Assembly (NCBI RefSeq): GCF_020447205.1
Contig: NZ_JAJAEL010000039.1
Span: forward strand, 38,451 to 102,450
DNA length: 64,000 nt
Reading direction: 5' to 3'
DNA from: Thalassolituus alkanivorans
GTDB lineage: Bacteria; Pseudomonadota; Gammaproteobacteria; Pseudomonadales; Oceanobacteraceae
The translations under genes and the position numbers were made by a program. Below are positions 37,664 through 48,500 of this stretch, in pieces. Within the stretch, counting starts at the first letter, position 1. Each line of letters begins with the position of its first letter. The notes under the pieces were generated by a model. It did no database searches. It was not told the DNA's origin and saw nothing but the letters and a program-made list of their open reading frames with translations.

Positions 37664-39355
37664 ATGATTAAAAAAATAACCTGGTTTTATACCGCCGCCC
37701 TGTTACTGGGAGGCAGTATGCTGGCTGAAGCCGGAACCAGAACCGATTATACCTTTTCCGCTGAAAGCTACAGTGGTTCCAAAAATCGTCAGTACAGTGT
37801 GTATCAGCCGGATGGCCTGAGCAGTGCTGCGCCGATGGTAATGGCATTGCATGGCTGCAAACAGAATCAGAATGATGTACTGAACGACTGGGGGCTGACG
37901 GAAGCTGCCGACCGTTATGGTTTTATTCTGGTTACTCCTTTTATTACCCGTTACGACGGCCTGCGTAATGAAAACTGCTGGGGTTTCTGGTTCGATAACG
38001 AACGCCATCAGGGTGGTGGTGAAGTAGAAGATTTAAAACGTATTGCAGAAAGTGTTGAAGCGGATTACAGCATTGATCCGCAGCGCCGTTTTATTACCGG
38101 TCTTTCTTCCGGTGGTGCCATGACCGTTGTCGCAGCAACGGCACATAACGAATACTGGACTGCCGCAGCAACGGTTGCCGGTCTGCCTTATGGTGAAGAT
38201 TCTGCTTCGGTATCGCTCAGTGGCCAGTGTCCGGGTTATGCCACTTTTCACTCGGTTGCACGGGTGGCTGAGGATATGCGCAACGAAATAGACAGTAACC
38301 GGATTATTCCTCTGATGGTGCTGCAAAATGAAAATGACTGCACCGTACTGGCACAGGCCGGGCGTAATATCCGCGATGCCCACCTGCAGGTATTTGGTGC
38401 CAGCGGTTTTACTAATCCGACGGCAGCCTTGGCAGATAGCCAGGACTGTTCGCCGTATTACCAGAATAATTATGGCTGTGTACACAATACCTACACACTG
38501 GATGGCAGCAGCGGCAGTGCATCGGTAGTTGAAACGGTTTTTCTGAATGGCCCGGCGGCTACGCCCAACACTCAGGATACCGATCATGGCCATTACTGGG
38601 TTGGTGGTGAAGACGGGAATAATGGTAAGTGGTCGGTACGGGTTGGCCCCAGCTATCCGGATATTATCTGGGATTTCTTTAACCGCCAGACAGGTAATGG
38701 CGGTGGCACTACAGGTAAGCCGGTATGTGTTATTTATGGCGATAATCCACAACAACTGAATTTGGGAGCCGTATTCAGTGATGCCGGTGCCGGCTGCAGT
38801 GATGCCAGTGGTACATTAACGGTTACTGCCACCTGTAATGTAAATACCGCCGTTGTTGGCGAATACCACTGCGATTACAGTGCAGAAAACAACGCGGGCA
38901 GTAAATCGGTACGCCGCATTATTACAGTGATTGACCCTGATGCACCTCTGGAAACCTGCAGCGAAATAAGCGCCAGTCCGGCTGCGCATATCAGTGCCGG
39001 ACGTGCGGTTGCAGGCGGAAGTTTCAGCTTGCGGGCTGTCAGTAATGGTGACCAGCAGGATATTGGTTACGCTTACGACAGCTGGGGCAGTGTTACCCTG
39101 ACCGAAGGTGAAGCGGGGCTTTGGTATGCCCAAAAACCGGCAGCCTGTAATGGTACGTCTGACCCCGATCCGCAACCCGATACCTGCAATGACTGGTACA
39201 GCACCAACCTTGCACACCAGCAGGCCGGGCGTGCGTATTACAGCATGGGGTATTACAGCACTGGCGGGAATGATTCTCTGGGAGCGGTATCCGGCGTGTA
39301 CACCTGGGTTAAATCAGGCAGCACTGGTGTGTATCAGGCTGGCCGTTGTAATTAA
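37664..39355 (+). CDS. Secreted polyhydroxybutyrate depolymerase
   Basis: 563 residues. Signal peptide (cleavage near AEA-GTR). Alpha/beta-hydrolase domain to about residue 345: oxyanion region MVMALHGCKQNQND precedes the lipase box GLSSGG with nucleophile Ser148, which is the type 1 order of extracellular depolymerases; WVGGEDGNNGKWSV is the family end of the domain. A Gly/Thr linker leads to an Ig-like domain (about residues 350-425), then two C-terminal cysteine-flanked segments with ETCSEISASPAAHISAGRA and WYSTNLAHQQAGRA that look like polymer-binding domains. Cleaves PHB granules outside the cell to oligomers. Confidence 0.88.
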   Translation: MIKKITWFYTAALLLGGSMLAEAGTRTDYTFSAESYSGSKNRQYSVYQPDGLSSAAPMVMALHGCKQNQNDVLNDWGLTEAADRYGFILVTPFITRYDGLRNENCWGFWFDNERHQGGGEVEDLKRIAESVEADYSIDPQRRFITGLSSGGAMTVVAATAHNEYWTAAATVAGLPYGEDSASVSLSGQCPGYATFHSVARVAEDMRNEIDSNRIIPLMVLQNENDCTVLAQAGRNIRDAHLQVFGASGFTNPTAALADSQDCSPYYQNNYGCVHNTYTLDGSSGSASVVETVFLNGPAATPNTQDTDHGHYWVGGEDGNNGKWSVRVGPSYPDIIWDFFNRQTGNGGGTTGKPVCVIYGDNPQQLNLGAVFSDAGAGCSDASGTLTVTATCNVNTAVVGEYHCDYSAENNAGSKSVRRIITVIDPDAPLETCSEISASPAAHISAGRAVAGGSFSLRAVSNGDQQDIGYAYDSWGSVTLTEGEAGLWYAQKPAACNGTSDPDPQPDTCNDWYSTNLAHQQAGRAYYSMGYYSTGGNDSLGAVSGVYTWVKSGSTGVYQAGRCN

Positions 39356-39365
39356 TTTTTCATAA

Positions 39366-39402
39366 TAAAAAAGGCCGGGCAGTAATATGTCCGGCTTTTT
39401 TA
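39366..39402 (+). terminator. Terminator of the depolymerase gene
   Basis: Short stem GCCGG / CCGGC with flanking A and T runs (AAAAAGG...CCGGCTTTTTT), just downstream of the stop. Confidence 0.75.
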
Positions 39403-39431
39403 TGATTTTATTTTTCATTTATTTTCGCTGG

Positions 39432-39447
39432 TCGTACCAAAGTACGG
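39432..39447. promoter_or_regulatory. Regulon palindrome, degenerate copy upstream of CoA transferase
   Basis: TCGTACCAAAGTACGG, 11 of 16 positions match. Two of the changes are symmetrical (C to G and G to C), so the palindrome is preserved: CGTAC-4-GTACG. 89 bp before the GTG start of the CoA transferase. Confidence 0.45.
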
Positions 39448-39535
39448 TATTTATCAGTATTGCCGGAAACTAGAATTCAGTGATGTTGCAGAGCGTTATT
39501 TTTCTGCCATTTTTCAGTTTTCCGGAGTCTTTATT

Positions 39536-41128
39536 GTGTCCTATCAGGATTTTCCGAAACTTATCAGTGCCACTGAAGCGGCTGCTCTTGTGCAGGATGG
39601 CGATACGCTGGCGACCTCCGGTTTTGTGGGTATCGGTTTTCCGGAGAAACTTGCCATCGCTCTGGAAAAACGTTTTTTGCAGGAGCACTCCCCTCAGTTG
39701 CTGACGCTGGTCTATGCCGCAGGACAGGGGGATGGTAAAGAAAAAGGGCTGAACCATTTTGCCCACGAAGGATTGGTCCGGCGGGTTATTGGTGGTCACT
39801 GGGGGCTGGTTCCGGCGCTGGGAAAACTGGCGGTGGAAGGAAAAATAGAGGCTTACAATTTACCACAGGGCATTATTTCGCATTTATACCGTGATATCGC
39901 TGCCGGAAAACCTGGCCTGCTGAGCCGGGTTGGTCTGCATACCTTTGTCGATCCGCGTCATGATGGCGGACGTATTAATGCCAATAGTCCGGAATCTCTG
40001 GTGCAGCTGCACTGCATCGGTGAAGAAGAATTTCTGTTTTATAAAAGCTTTCCTATCACTGTTGCATTTTTACGCGGCACCACTGCCGATGCGCGCGGCA
40101 ATATCACCATGGAAAAAGAAGCGCTGCCATTGGAAAGTCTGGCGCTGGCACAGGCCGTACGTAACAGCGGTGGCAAAGTGATTGTGCAGGTTGAGCGTCT
40201 GACATCGCAGCACCGGCTGCATCCGTCGCAGGTGGTTATTCCCGGTATTCTGGTCGATCACATTGTGCTCGCCAGTGGCGATCAGCATTTTCAGACCTTT
40301 GCTGAATTTTATAATCCGGCCTACAGCGGTGACGTGCGTGTGTCGGATCATCTGCCCAGCGATGAACTCAGTATCCGCAAAATTATTGCCCGTCGCGCGG
40401 CACTGGAATTACGTGATCAGGCAGTGGTGAATCTGGGCATTGGTATGCCGGAAAGTGTGGTGCGGGTAGCCAGCGAAGAAAAGGTTTTAAACCAGCTGAC
40501 GCTCACCATTGAGCCCGGTGGTATCGGTGGCCTGCCCGCCGGCGGTTTAAGTTTTGGTGCGGTCGCCAATGCTGAGGCGGTGGTTGATCAGCCGGCGCAG
40601 TTTGATTTTTATGATGGCGGAGGTCTGGATCAGGCGTTTCTTGGTCTGGCCGAAGCCGATGCCTGCGGCAACGTAAATGTCAGTCGTTTTGGCTCACGCC
40701 TGGCGGGTGCCGGCGGCTTTATTAATATCAGCCAGAACACCCGCGAAGTGTTTTTCCTCGGTAGTTTTTTTGCCGGCGGTGTGCAACCGCAGATTCATCA
40801 TGGCGAGGTTGATTGCCAGCGCAGTGAAGGGCTGGGCAAGTTTGTCAGCCAGGTACAACACCTGACCTTTAACGGTGCTTATGCACTGAGCCGTAATCAG
40901 CGTGTGCTGTATATCACCGAGCGCTGTGTATTCCGCCTGCAGCGTGCAACCGATGGTACAGCGCGGCTGGAATTATGTGAGCTGGCACCGGGCGTTGATC
41001 TCGAACGCGATGTGCTGCGTTTTCTGCCATTTACCCCATTAATTGCTGATGACCTGCGACCGATGCCCGCAGCGATTTTCCGTTCGCAGCCTATGCGTCT
41101 GCAGCTGCGGCCAGCAGTACGCAGTTAA
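39536..41128 (+). CDS. Ketoacid/acyl-CoA:acetate CoA transferase (YdiF-like, fused subunits)
   Basis: 530 residues, alpha and beta CoA-transferase domains in one chain. The catalytic Glu is residue 326 in TIEPGGIGGLPAGG, and the second-domain motif NLGIGMPESV precedes it. It would activate acetoacetate or 3-hydroxybutyrate with a CoA donor. GTG start with GGAG upstream; the frame has no better start. First gene of an operon with the dehydrogenase and oligomer hydrolase. Confidence 0.9.
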   Translation: MSYQDFPKLISATEAAALVQDGDTLATSGFVGIGFPEKLAIALEKRFLQEHSPQLLTLVYAAGQGDGKEKGLNHFAHEGLVRRVIGGHWGLVPALGKLAVEGKIEAYNLPQGIISHLYRDIAAGKPGLLSRVGLHTFVDPRHDGGRINANSPESLVQLHCIGEEEFLFYKSFPITVAFLRGTTADARGNITMEKEALPLESLALAQAVRNSGGKVIVQVERLTSQHRLHPSQVVIPGILVDHIVLASGDQHFQTFAEFYNPAYSGDVRVSDHLPSDELSIRKIIARRAALELRDQAVVNLGIGMPESVVRVASEEKVLNQLTLTIEPGGIGGLPAGGLSFGAVANAEAVVDQPAQFDFYDGGGLDQAFLGLAEADACGNVNVSRFGSRLAGAGGFINISQNTREVFFLGSFFAGGVQPQIHHGEVDCQRSEGLGKFVSQVQHLTFNGAYALSRNQRVLYITERCVFRLQRATDGTARLELCELAPGVDLERDVLRFLPFTPLIADDLRPMPAAIFRSQPMRLQLRPAVRS

Positions 41129-41151
41129 TTATTACCGATAAAGGAGAGCTC

Positions 41152-41934
41152 ATGAATATTGCCAATGCAGTGGTTGCTATTACCGGCGGCGCCCAGGGAC
41201 TCGGTCTGGCGATGGCCTGCCGTCTTGTTGCCCGCGGTGCCCGTGTCGCATTGCTGGACGTAAATGCCGACAAGCTTAACGAAGCGCTTACCCATTGTGC
41301 GGCAGCCGCGCAGGAACATGGTTACAGCACGGATTTTTGTGCGGCGTATCCGTGCAATGTGGCGGACGAACAACAGGTGGAAAATACCTTTGCCGCTATC
41401 GTGCGCGACTTTGGTCAGCTGGATGCACTGGTGAACAACGCCGGCGTATTGCGCGATGGTCTGCTGCTGAAAGTACGTGATGGCGAAGTAACGGAACGCC
41501 TTAGTCTCAGCCAGTGGCAGACGGTTATTGACGTTAATCTGACCGCGCCTTTTCTCTGCACCCGTGCGGCGGCCACACAGATGGTTGGCCAGAAGCGGGG
41601 CGGCTGCATCGTTAATATCTGCAGTATTTCCATGGCCGGCAATATGGGGCAATCGAATTACTCGGCGGCCAAGGCCGGACTGGCGTCGATGACGGTGGTA
41701 TGGGCGAAAGAACTGGCCCGTTACAACGTGCGTGTCTGCGCTATTGCACCGGGTTTTATTGCCACCGATATGACCGCGCATATGAAACCGGAAGCGCTGG
41801 AAAAAATGACCCGTCAGATTCCGCTGCAGCGCATGGGCGAGGCTGATGATATTGCCCACACGCTGCAATACCTGCTGGAAAATGAATATATCAGTGGCCG
41901 CATTGTCGAGGTTGATGGCGGTTTGCGCCTCTGA
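41152..41934 (+). CDS. Short-chain dehydrogenase/reductase, probable 3-hydroxybutyrate dehydrogenase
   Basis: 260 residues, Rossmann fold with cofactor motif TGGAQGLG, NNAG motif, and the catalytic Ser-Tyr-Lys in ICSISMAGNMGQSNYSAAK. C-terminal EVDGGLRL is typical of the FabG-like SDR group. Substrate is not readable from sequence; position between the CoA transferase and the oligomer hydrolase suggests oxidation of 3-hydroxybutyrate to acetoacetate. A general ketoacyl reductase is the alternative. Confidence 0.82.
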   Translation: MNIANAVVAITGGAQGLGLAMACRLVARGARVALLDVNADKLNEALTHCAAAAQEHGYSTDFCAAYPCNVADEQQVENTFAAIVRDFGQLDALVNNAGVLRDGLLLKVRDGEVTERLSLSQWQTVIDVNLTAPFLCTRAAATQMVGQKRGGCIVNICSISMAGNMGQSNYSAAKAGLASMTVVWAKELARYNVRVCAIAPGFIATDMTAHMKPEALEKMTRQIPLQRMGEADDIAHTLQYLLENEYISGRIVEVDGGLRL

Positions 41935-42014
41935 TTTCGCCGTACCGTTTATACCCGGCGGAGGTGCTGTCCCGGCGGGTATCCGGAAAACAATAAACAC
42001 AACGGAGATTGCCT

Positions 42015-44102
42015 ATGTTTGCCCGATACCCCATTCACCTGCTGACCCTCACCGGTGCTGTTCTGCTGGCCTCCTGTGGCGGCGATGACAATAACACCCC
42101 ATTTAATATCCGCCCGGATTTTATTCAGGGCACACTGACGGCGGTGGAATACGATGGCGTCAGTGATGATCTGCTGACTGCCGGCCTTGGCGTCAGTGGT
42201 TTACAGGGTGCTGCACCGGCCTATGCCGACGCGCAACATCCGACGGCCGCAGAGCTGCGCCGTAAAGCCATTTACAGCAATTACCGCGCGCTGCTTGATA
42301 CGACCACCGAAGGCGGCTTCGGGCGATTGTACGGCCCTAATATTTACCGGGGAGAAGTGCAGGCCCACGGCGGAAAAATCGCCGGTAAAGAATACGTTTT
42401 CCTCACCGACAGTGGCGGCGGTGTGCAGCGTAACGTGACCGTTGCCGTGCAGATTCCTGCCAGCTTTGATCCGCATAATGCCTGTCTGGTGGTGGGCGCT
42501 TCATCCGGTTCGCGCGGGGTATACGGAGCCATCGGCACCTCGGCCGAATGGGGTCTGAATAACGGCTGCGCGGTAGCGCTGACCGATAAAGGCACCGGTA
42601 ACGGCGCACACGATCTGGATTCCGATACCGTGATACTGGCCGACGGTACTCTGGCCAGCGCAACGGCAGCTGGTACGGCCTCGCACTTTACCGCCAGCGA
42701 TGCCGGGCTGGATGATTTCAGTGCCACTTATCCTGCCCGTGTGGCTTATAAACACGCGCACTCTGGTGCCAACCCGGAAAAAGACTGGGGATTGTTTGTG
42801 CTGCAGGCGGCTAAAGCCGCGATGTATGTGCTGAATCTGCCGGAGAATTTCGGCCGTGAAAATGATGCCGGTAAAAACCTGCAGGTGTTGCGCCGCAACA
42901 ACACGCTGGTGATTGCCGCCAGTGTATCCAACGGTGGTGGCGCTTCACTGCGTGCCGCAGAACTCGACAGCAGCGGCCTGATTGATGCTGTGGTGGTATC
43001 GGAACCTAATGTACAGCCAGCTCAGGCGTTGGCTACCGGTTACAGTGTGCAGCAGGGCAGTTATCAGTGGAATCAGCTTGGCCGCAGCCTGTACGACTAC
43101 ACCAGCCTGCTCAGTGTGCTGCAGCCCTGCGCCAGTGTGGGTGCCGATGCTGCCGCCGTGGGCAGTGGCAGCGCTGCCCGTTGCCATGCGCTGCAGAGCG
43201 CCGGTCTGATCAGCGGTGCCAACGATGCCGAACTGGCAGCCGATGCACAGCAGCAGCTGCGCGATTACGGCCTGGTGCCGGAACAGGATTTTACCCAGCA
43301 CGCCAACAGCACCATCAAAGTGCCGCAATCCATTGCCGTTACCTACGCCAATGCTTATGGCCGCTTTGGTGTAAGCGATAATCTGTGCGACTTCTCAATG
43401 GCATTTGGGCCCCTGGCGCCGACTTCCGCCACCACCACCCAGCTGGCCGACCTGTTTGCCTCAGGCAACGGTATTCCACCAACCGGCGGTATCGTGCTGA
43501 TCGACAATAAAACCGGCAGCGAAGATCGCGCCGCCAGCACCGACCAGAACCTCGCCGGACACCTGTGCCTGCGCGACCTGGCTTCAGGAGCTAACGCTAC
43601 TGATCAGACCAAAGCCCAGCGTGTAGCGGCTGGTATCGCCGAAGTAAGCGCTGACCCGCGTAAGCTGAACGTACCGACGGTCATTGTGCATGGGCGTGCC
43701 GATGCCATTATTCCGCTGAATCATTCATCACGGCCGTACTTCGCCATTAACCAGAGTCAGGGCAGCAAAGCCAATAACGACCTGCGCTATGTCGAAGTGC
43801 TCAATGCCCACCACCTCGACCTGCTGAATGGCCTGTTTCCGGGTTATAAAACCCGCTACGTCGGCCTGCATTATTACTTTGGCCAGGCACTCGACCAGAT
43901 GTATGCCCACCTGCGTAACGGCGGTCCGCTGCCCGGTAATCAGGTGGTTGCCACCACACCACGGGCTGATGCTGCCGACCTGCTGACCACAGCCAACCTG
44001 CCAGCCATGCAGGCTGCAGACAACGTAAGCAGCGACTGCCGTATTCAGCTGGATGGCAAGACCCTTACCATCCCGGCCGACTGCGGTAACCCGGTGCTGT
44101 AA
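42015..44102 (+). CDS. 3-Hydroxybutyrate oligomer hydrolase, lipoprotein
   Basis: 695 residues. ATG 42015 has GGAG seven bases upstream; a TTG two codons earlier is the other in-frame start. Signal peptide with lipobox LASC, so it is membrane-anchored. The GASSGSRGVYGAIGTSAEWGLNNGCAVALTDKGTGNGAHD region and the nucleophile motif SVSNGGGAS (Ser near 305) are characteristic of PHB oligomer hydrolases. It would split depolymerase products to monomers in the periplasm or at the envelope. Last gene of the operon, followed by a strong terminator. Confidence 0.88.
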   Translation: MFARYPIHLLTLTGAVLLASCGGDDNNTPFNIRPDFIQGTLTAVEYDGVSDDLLTAGLGVSGLQGAAPAYADAQHPTAAELRRKAIYSNYRALLDTTTEGGFGRLYGPNIYRGEVQAHGGKIAGKEYVFLTDSGGGVQRNVTVAVQIPASFDPHNACLVVGASSGSRGVYGAIGTSAEWGLNNGCAVALTDKGTGNGAHDLDSDTVILADGTLASATAAGTASHFTASDAGLDDFSATYPARVAYKHAHSGANPEKDWGLFVLQAAKAAMYVLNLPENFGRENDAGKNLQVLRRNNTLVIAASVSNGGGASLRAAELDSSGLIDAVVVSEPNVQPAQALATGYSVQQGSYQWNQLGRSLYDYTSLLSVLQPCASVGADAAAVGSGSAARCHALQSAGLISGANDAELAADAQQQLRDYGLVPEQDFTQHANSTIKVPQSIAVTYANAYGRFGVSDNLCDFSMAFGPLAPTSATTTQLADLFASGNGIPPTGGIVLIDNKTGSEDRAASTDQNLAGHLCLRDLASGANATDQTKAQRVAAGIAEVSADPRKLNVPTVIVHGRADAIIPLNHSSRPYFAINQSQGSKANNDLRYVEVLNAHHLDLLNGLFPGYKTRYVGLHYYFGQALDQMYAHLRNGGPLPGNQVVATTPRADAADLLTTANLPAMQAADNVSSDCRIQLDGKTLTIPADCGNPVL

Positions 44103-44121
44103 TGAAGGCGCTGTAATGACC

Positions 44122-44161
44122 GCGGCAGAGCGCTGACAACCGCCGCTCTGCCGCTTGTTTT
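44122..44161 (+). terminator. Terminator of the CoA transferase operon
   Basis: Perfect 11-bp stem GCGGCAGAGCG / CGCTCTGCCGC, 11-nt loop, then TTGTTTTG. Confidence 0.85.
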
Positions 44162-44251
44162 GCCGCACCAGCTCCACCTATGGAGCCGCCCGAAAAAAAC
44201 GTATACAATGCGGGCACTTACGACCTGAGCCTCAAGTTGCTCATACGTAAA

Positions 44252-44328
<77 letters not shown>

Positions 44329-44458
44329 TTCCTTAGGCCGTTCTGGCAATAGTAGTTACTAACAAAATCCTGCTTGTGTCCAAAATGTGGCTATTTTGTG
44401 CCCACACTGACTCGTGGCAGTTAAACGGCCTTGCGACTATGACTGTTGCCCTACTATT

Positions 44459-45592
44459 TTATAAGCCACTAAGAGCATCCTTAATCAGGTCTTCTGAAAT
44501 AAACTCTTGTTCCAGGCGCCCCTTATCGGAATTCACAAGTCGCTCATACAAGACCTTCTCCTCAGTAGTCAGGTTCGGAGGACTACTATCCTGAGCTTTC
44601 ACTGGTTCTGATACCGCATGGTCTTTATTGCTGTCATAAACAGCAGGATTCATCAAAATGCTGCGCAGCCCTGGCTGAGCTTCCCGAGCGCGTGAGAGCA
44701 TCAAAAGCCCCCAGGTATCAATGTCTCCCCAGTACAGAAGTTTTTTACTTTGCCAGGCGTCTCCAGCTAGCCATCCCAAATCCAAGCCCGCTCCCAGTAT
44801 CGCAATGCAGTCATGAATATCAGGCAACAAATGCTCACACTGTTCATTTTCGACCAGAAGAATTCGATGCGCTGGAAGATCCAAGGTCTCCAACTCCTTC
44901 GAAGTTAGCCGGATACGCTTGAAAGGAAGGATTCCTGAAGAAAGAGGTTTAACCAAAAGCCAATGGTCTTTTTCCGGAGGGGCTCCAAGAAATGCCTGCA
45001 ACCCAACTTCTGCTACAGCTCCGGTGTAACGAACATCAAGAAGCTTCTCAATCAGGGTAAAATGTCGTTCAAAGAACTTTGTATCGACCCCCAGCCCGGA
45101 CAACAACCGCAAAGGGCGACCTGAAGCCATTCCAGGACTCAATTTATCAACCAACTGCAAAACAGCAGTCACTTCTTTGGCTGTTTTGTTTAGCCACAGG
45201 GCACGCTGACGGATCAGGATTCGGTGATACTCTGGATCAGCGGCCGATATAATATGACTTAGCTTTTGAAATTCAGCGGTAATTTCCGGGTCATTAATCG
45301 CAGATATCCATTCACTGGGCTGCCTTAACCGCCAGAACACAGGAACAACAACAGGCTCAGAAAAATCACGGTATTTAACTTCAGTACTGATTACTTCGCC
45401 GACTTGAATGCTTCTCCAGCGCTCGATATGGTGCCTTACTTTCGCCGTATTCTTTACCGCCATCTGAGCGGTCGGCTTACCAATGTTAAGCTCAATAGGC
45501 CAGCCAGAAGACGACAGCAAGCGAGCCTCCCTAATATCCGCTTGATGCCACTGTTTCGAAAGTTTCACAATCAGAGTTTCAGGAGATAACAT
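44459..45592 (-). CDS. jetD: Wadjet nuclease subunit JetD (Toprim, DUF2220-like)
   Basis: 377 residues. Endonuclease subunit of the Wadjet anti-plasmid complex, with a C-terminal topoisomerase VI-like Toprim fold: ILLVENEQ acidic strand and the Asp pair in LLYWGDIDTWGLLML. The N-terminal half is the DUF3322-type region found in JetD. Overlaps jetC by 14 bp. Ends 130 bp from tRNA-Arg. Cleaves closed circular DNA once it has been extruded by the SMC motor. Confidence 0.9.
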   Translation of the reverse strand: MLSPETLIVKLSKQWHQADIREARLLSSSGWPIELNIGKPTAQMAVKNTAKVRHHIERWRSIQVGEVISTEVKYRDFSEPVVVPVFWRLRQPSEWISAINDPEITAEFQKLSHIISAADPEYHRILIRQRALWLNKTAKEVTAVLQLVDKLSPGMASGRPLRLLSGLGVDTKFFERHFTLIEKLLDVRYTGAVAEVGLQAFLGAPPEKDHWLLVKPLSSGILPFKRIRLTSKELETLDLPAHRILLVENEQCEHLLPDIHDCIAILGAGLDLGWLAGDAWQSKKLLYWGDIDTWGLLMLSRAREAQPGLRSILMNPAVYDSNKDHAVSEPVKAQDSSPPNLTTEEKVLYERLVNSDKGRLEQEFISEDLIKDALSGL

Positions 45593-48500
45593 CCCGGCGC
45601 TCTCCTTCTGCCCGGCGCTGATTAGCAGCCTGTTCCAGTTCTTTCCAGGTTAATGTCGTTAAACTTGAATGGTTCCCCTTACGGTGCACAACAATCGCCG
45701 AGCGGGTATGACTTCTTAGCAAACGCATTTCTTTATTTGGTGTCACAAACAACGCGCTCAGACCAAACTCAGTTAATGCACTGATAATTCTTCCGGCTAC
45801 CGCATGCGAGCTACGGGAAAAAGCCTCATCAAGAACAATGGTGCCAAACAGCGGCTTGCTGCTGCCATCAGGACAAAGCGCATAAGAGAGTGACGCGGTG
45901 AGAACATAGGAAGCAATAATTTCCTTTTCGCCGCCACTACCGCCCTGAGAGCCACTTAAGGTATGCAGAATTTTACCGCTACTGCGGGAAATAACATTCA
46001 CTTTAAATTCCAACCTGAAGCGAGGGTCCAGTAACGCCTTTGCTGCGGCAGTGTGGCTCTTCTCATAATGATTACGCAATGAAGCTACCACGACCTGCAA
46101 TGTTTGATAATGACTTTCACCATCATCAGCAGCCAGCTGAGCTGCACGTAACTCTCTCATCTGGCGGGAAAAGGTTCTGATACTTTCGTGAACAACATCA
46201 TTGGCAATAAGCTGCAAATAATGCCCCGGCTGAAAGTCAACTTGCCGCAAGGTGTAGTTAACATCTTCCAGTTTGTCGCGGATTTTTGCCACGCCCCCTT
46301 CCAGGCCTTCAAGTAAGGTAGTGACACTATCGTCGGATGAACGATTCAGGTACTCGCGGAAACGCTTCTGTTTTTCCGGCAAGGCTTCTTCAGTCAATGT
46401 ATGCAGACGTTCAAGATAAGCAGAGACATCTTCTACATCAGAGCCAGCCTCGACCAAGGCGCCCCGGTCCTCGCGTTTGGCAACTTCCATCGCCCTGACT
46501 AATTGTTTCGAAAGATCCTCAACCTGCCTGTCCAGCTTTTCCTGACGCTGACGCACATCAAGAAGACTTGTCTCTTCCAAAGACTTCATATTATGCAGTT
46601 CAGCCGTAGCAATAAGATCATTACCTACTTTCGCAATCGTCTTAAAATAACGATCGATAACTTCACGATCATCATTTTTCAGTCCAGACTCGGCCAGCAT
46701 AAATAACCTTGATACCTCCGCCTCAACCGTACTAAGTTGATTATCAGTCCACCCTTGTTCGGATATCAGTGTATTTCGCTGCTGTTCGATATCGGCACAT
46801 TCCTGCTTAACCCTGTCATACTGCACCTTCATCTGTGCGACATCCGAGCCTGGTGATATCAGATGCTCCAGACGCTCCTTCTGCAATCTGATCTGCGTTT
46901 CTAATAATTCAAAATTAATGCTGTCGAAGGTGACGTCTTTAAGCGTTTGTGCAAATGCCAACTGTCTTTGGCATTCTTCTTTATCTGAACGCTTTTTTCT
47001 TTCTACCGCCTGAAGTTCTGCAAGCTGGTCTGCCAGAGTTTCTGAACGTCTTTTTAACTGCATAAGACGAATCGTATTATCGAATCCAGTCATCCAGTCA
47101 TCTGTCAGACGTCTCTGGTCCTGTTTTTCAAAGAAACGCGCCTTACCCGACATCATCCCTTCCCGGGTCAGGGCATGAGGCGTGTGCTGTAATTCCTCAG
47201 CGGTTGATACACAATGCCGGTCGATACCCGCAAGAAGCTCTTTTACGGCCTCTCTGTACGGGTGTACTTTGTAGTCTAGTTTCCGGGTAAAACCATCTTC
47301 GTAAAAGGCAGACTGACCGGAGGCAGCTTTCACCTCATACAACCGGACATGCAACTGGTTGTTGCGTTGATTCACCCAGCGCAAAGCAAACCTAATATTG
47401 CTTTCAGGCACCATGATACGTAAGCGGTGACTACCAATGGCCCGTTCGATAGCACCATGCCAGTCTGCTGCATCCGGTTTTACCTGAATCATCTCGGCAA
47501 CGAAGGGTAACTCCGACTCCGGCAAGTCCAAACCTTCGGCGAGCGCAGACCGGAATCGCAGGAACTGCCCTGGAATATTGGAACCCGGTGCATTCTCCGC
47601 TTCTTGTATCTCTTCTTTTAGCTCAACGTACTGTTTCTCTACCCCCTTTAACTCGGAGCCAGAGGTAAAATGATTATGCTCTGCCTGAGTAAGATCCTGA
47701 TCAAGTTTCGCGACAATGTCATCCAGACGTGCCTGATTGCGCTCAAAGGCTACTCGGGTCAGGTCCTCGTTCAAAGCCAGAGCCTGCACTTTTTTCAGAT
47801 ATACATCCGCACGCCCCCGACAGCCATAAAGGTCTTTTTCAAGCAGCCTAATATGTTCTTCAATGGTCTGAAGATCATTACCACCAGAACGTAAATAACG
47901 AGCATGAAGTTCGTCTTTTTCTGCTGATTTTAACTGGTATATTTCATCCAACTCTGCTTTTCTGGCCGCACACTCTGAAGAAAGACGCTTCAAACGACCT
48001 GCTTCTTCTTTCCAGCGTTTATGCATACCTTCAGCAAACCATACGGGAAATACGGCGAGTAAATGTCGCATATCATTACGGTTACTATTGGCTTGCTCAT
48101 ACTGGTGCCAGTATTTTTTTACGGGTTCAAGAGAAGCAATCTGACGCCGGGCAAGCTCCAGTTCCTCGTAAATAATTTTCAGATCATCAAAGCTGTTGGC
48201 AACTTCGGCAGCCTGCCTAAACTGTGATTCATCATCCAGCACCAATGTTCTGAATATCTCATCAATGCTGTTGAGTTGTTTTAGCCCTGCAGCACGATTC
48301 AGCAGGTCAAATGCATTCTGGCCAACCTCAAAGTAATCCCGCACTCTGGCAAGATAATTTTTCTTAGCGGTAAAAACGGTAAGGCTTGAACTTATTTTGC
48401 CTTCTCGCGTTAACGCTTTGCTGCCGCCCTGATCATAGATTTCAAGCCACTGACGAAGGGTTATCAAGCTATCTGATTCAGGAGCCTTCTCATTAACAGA

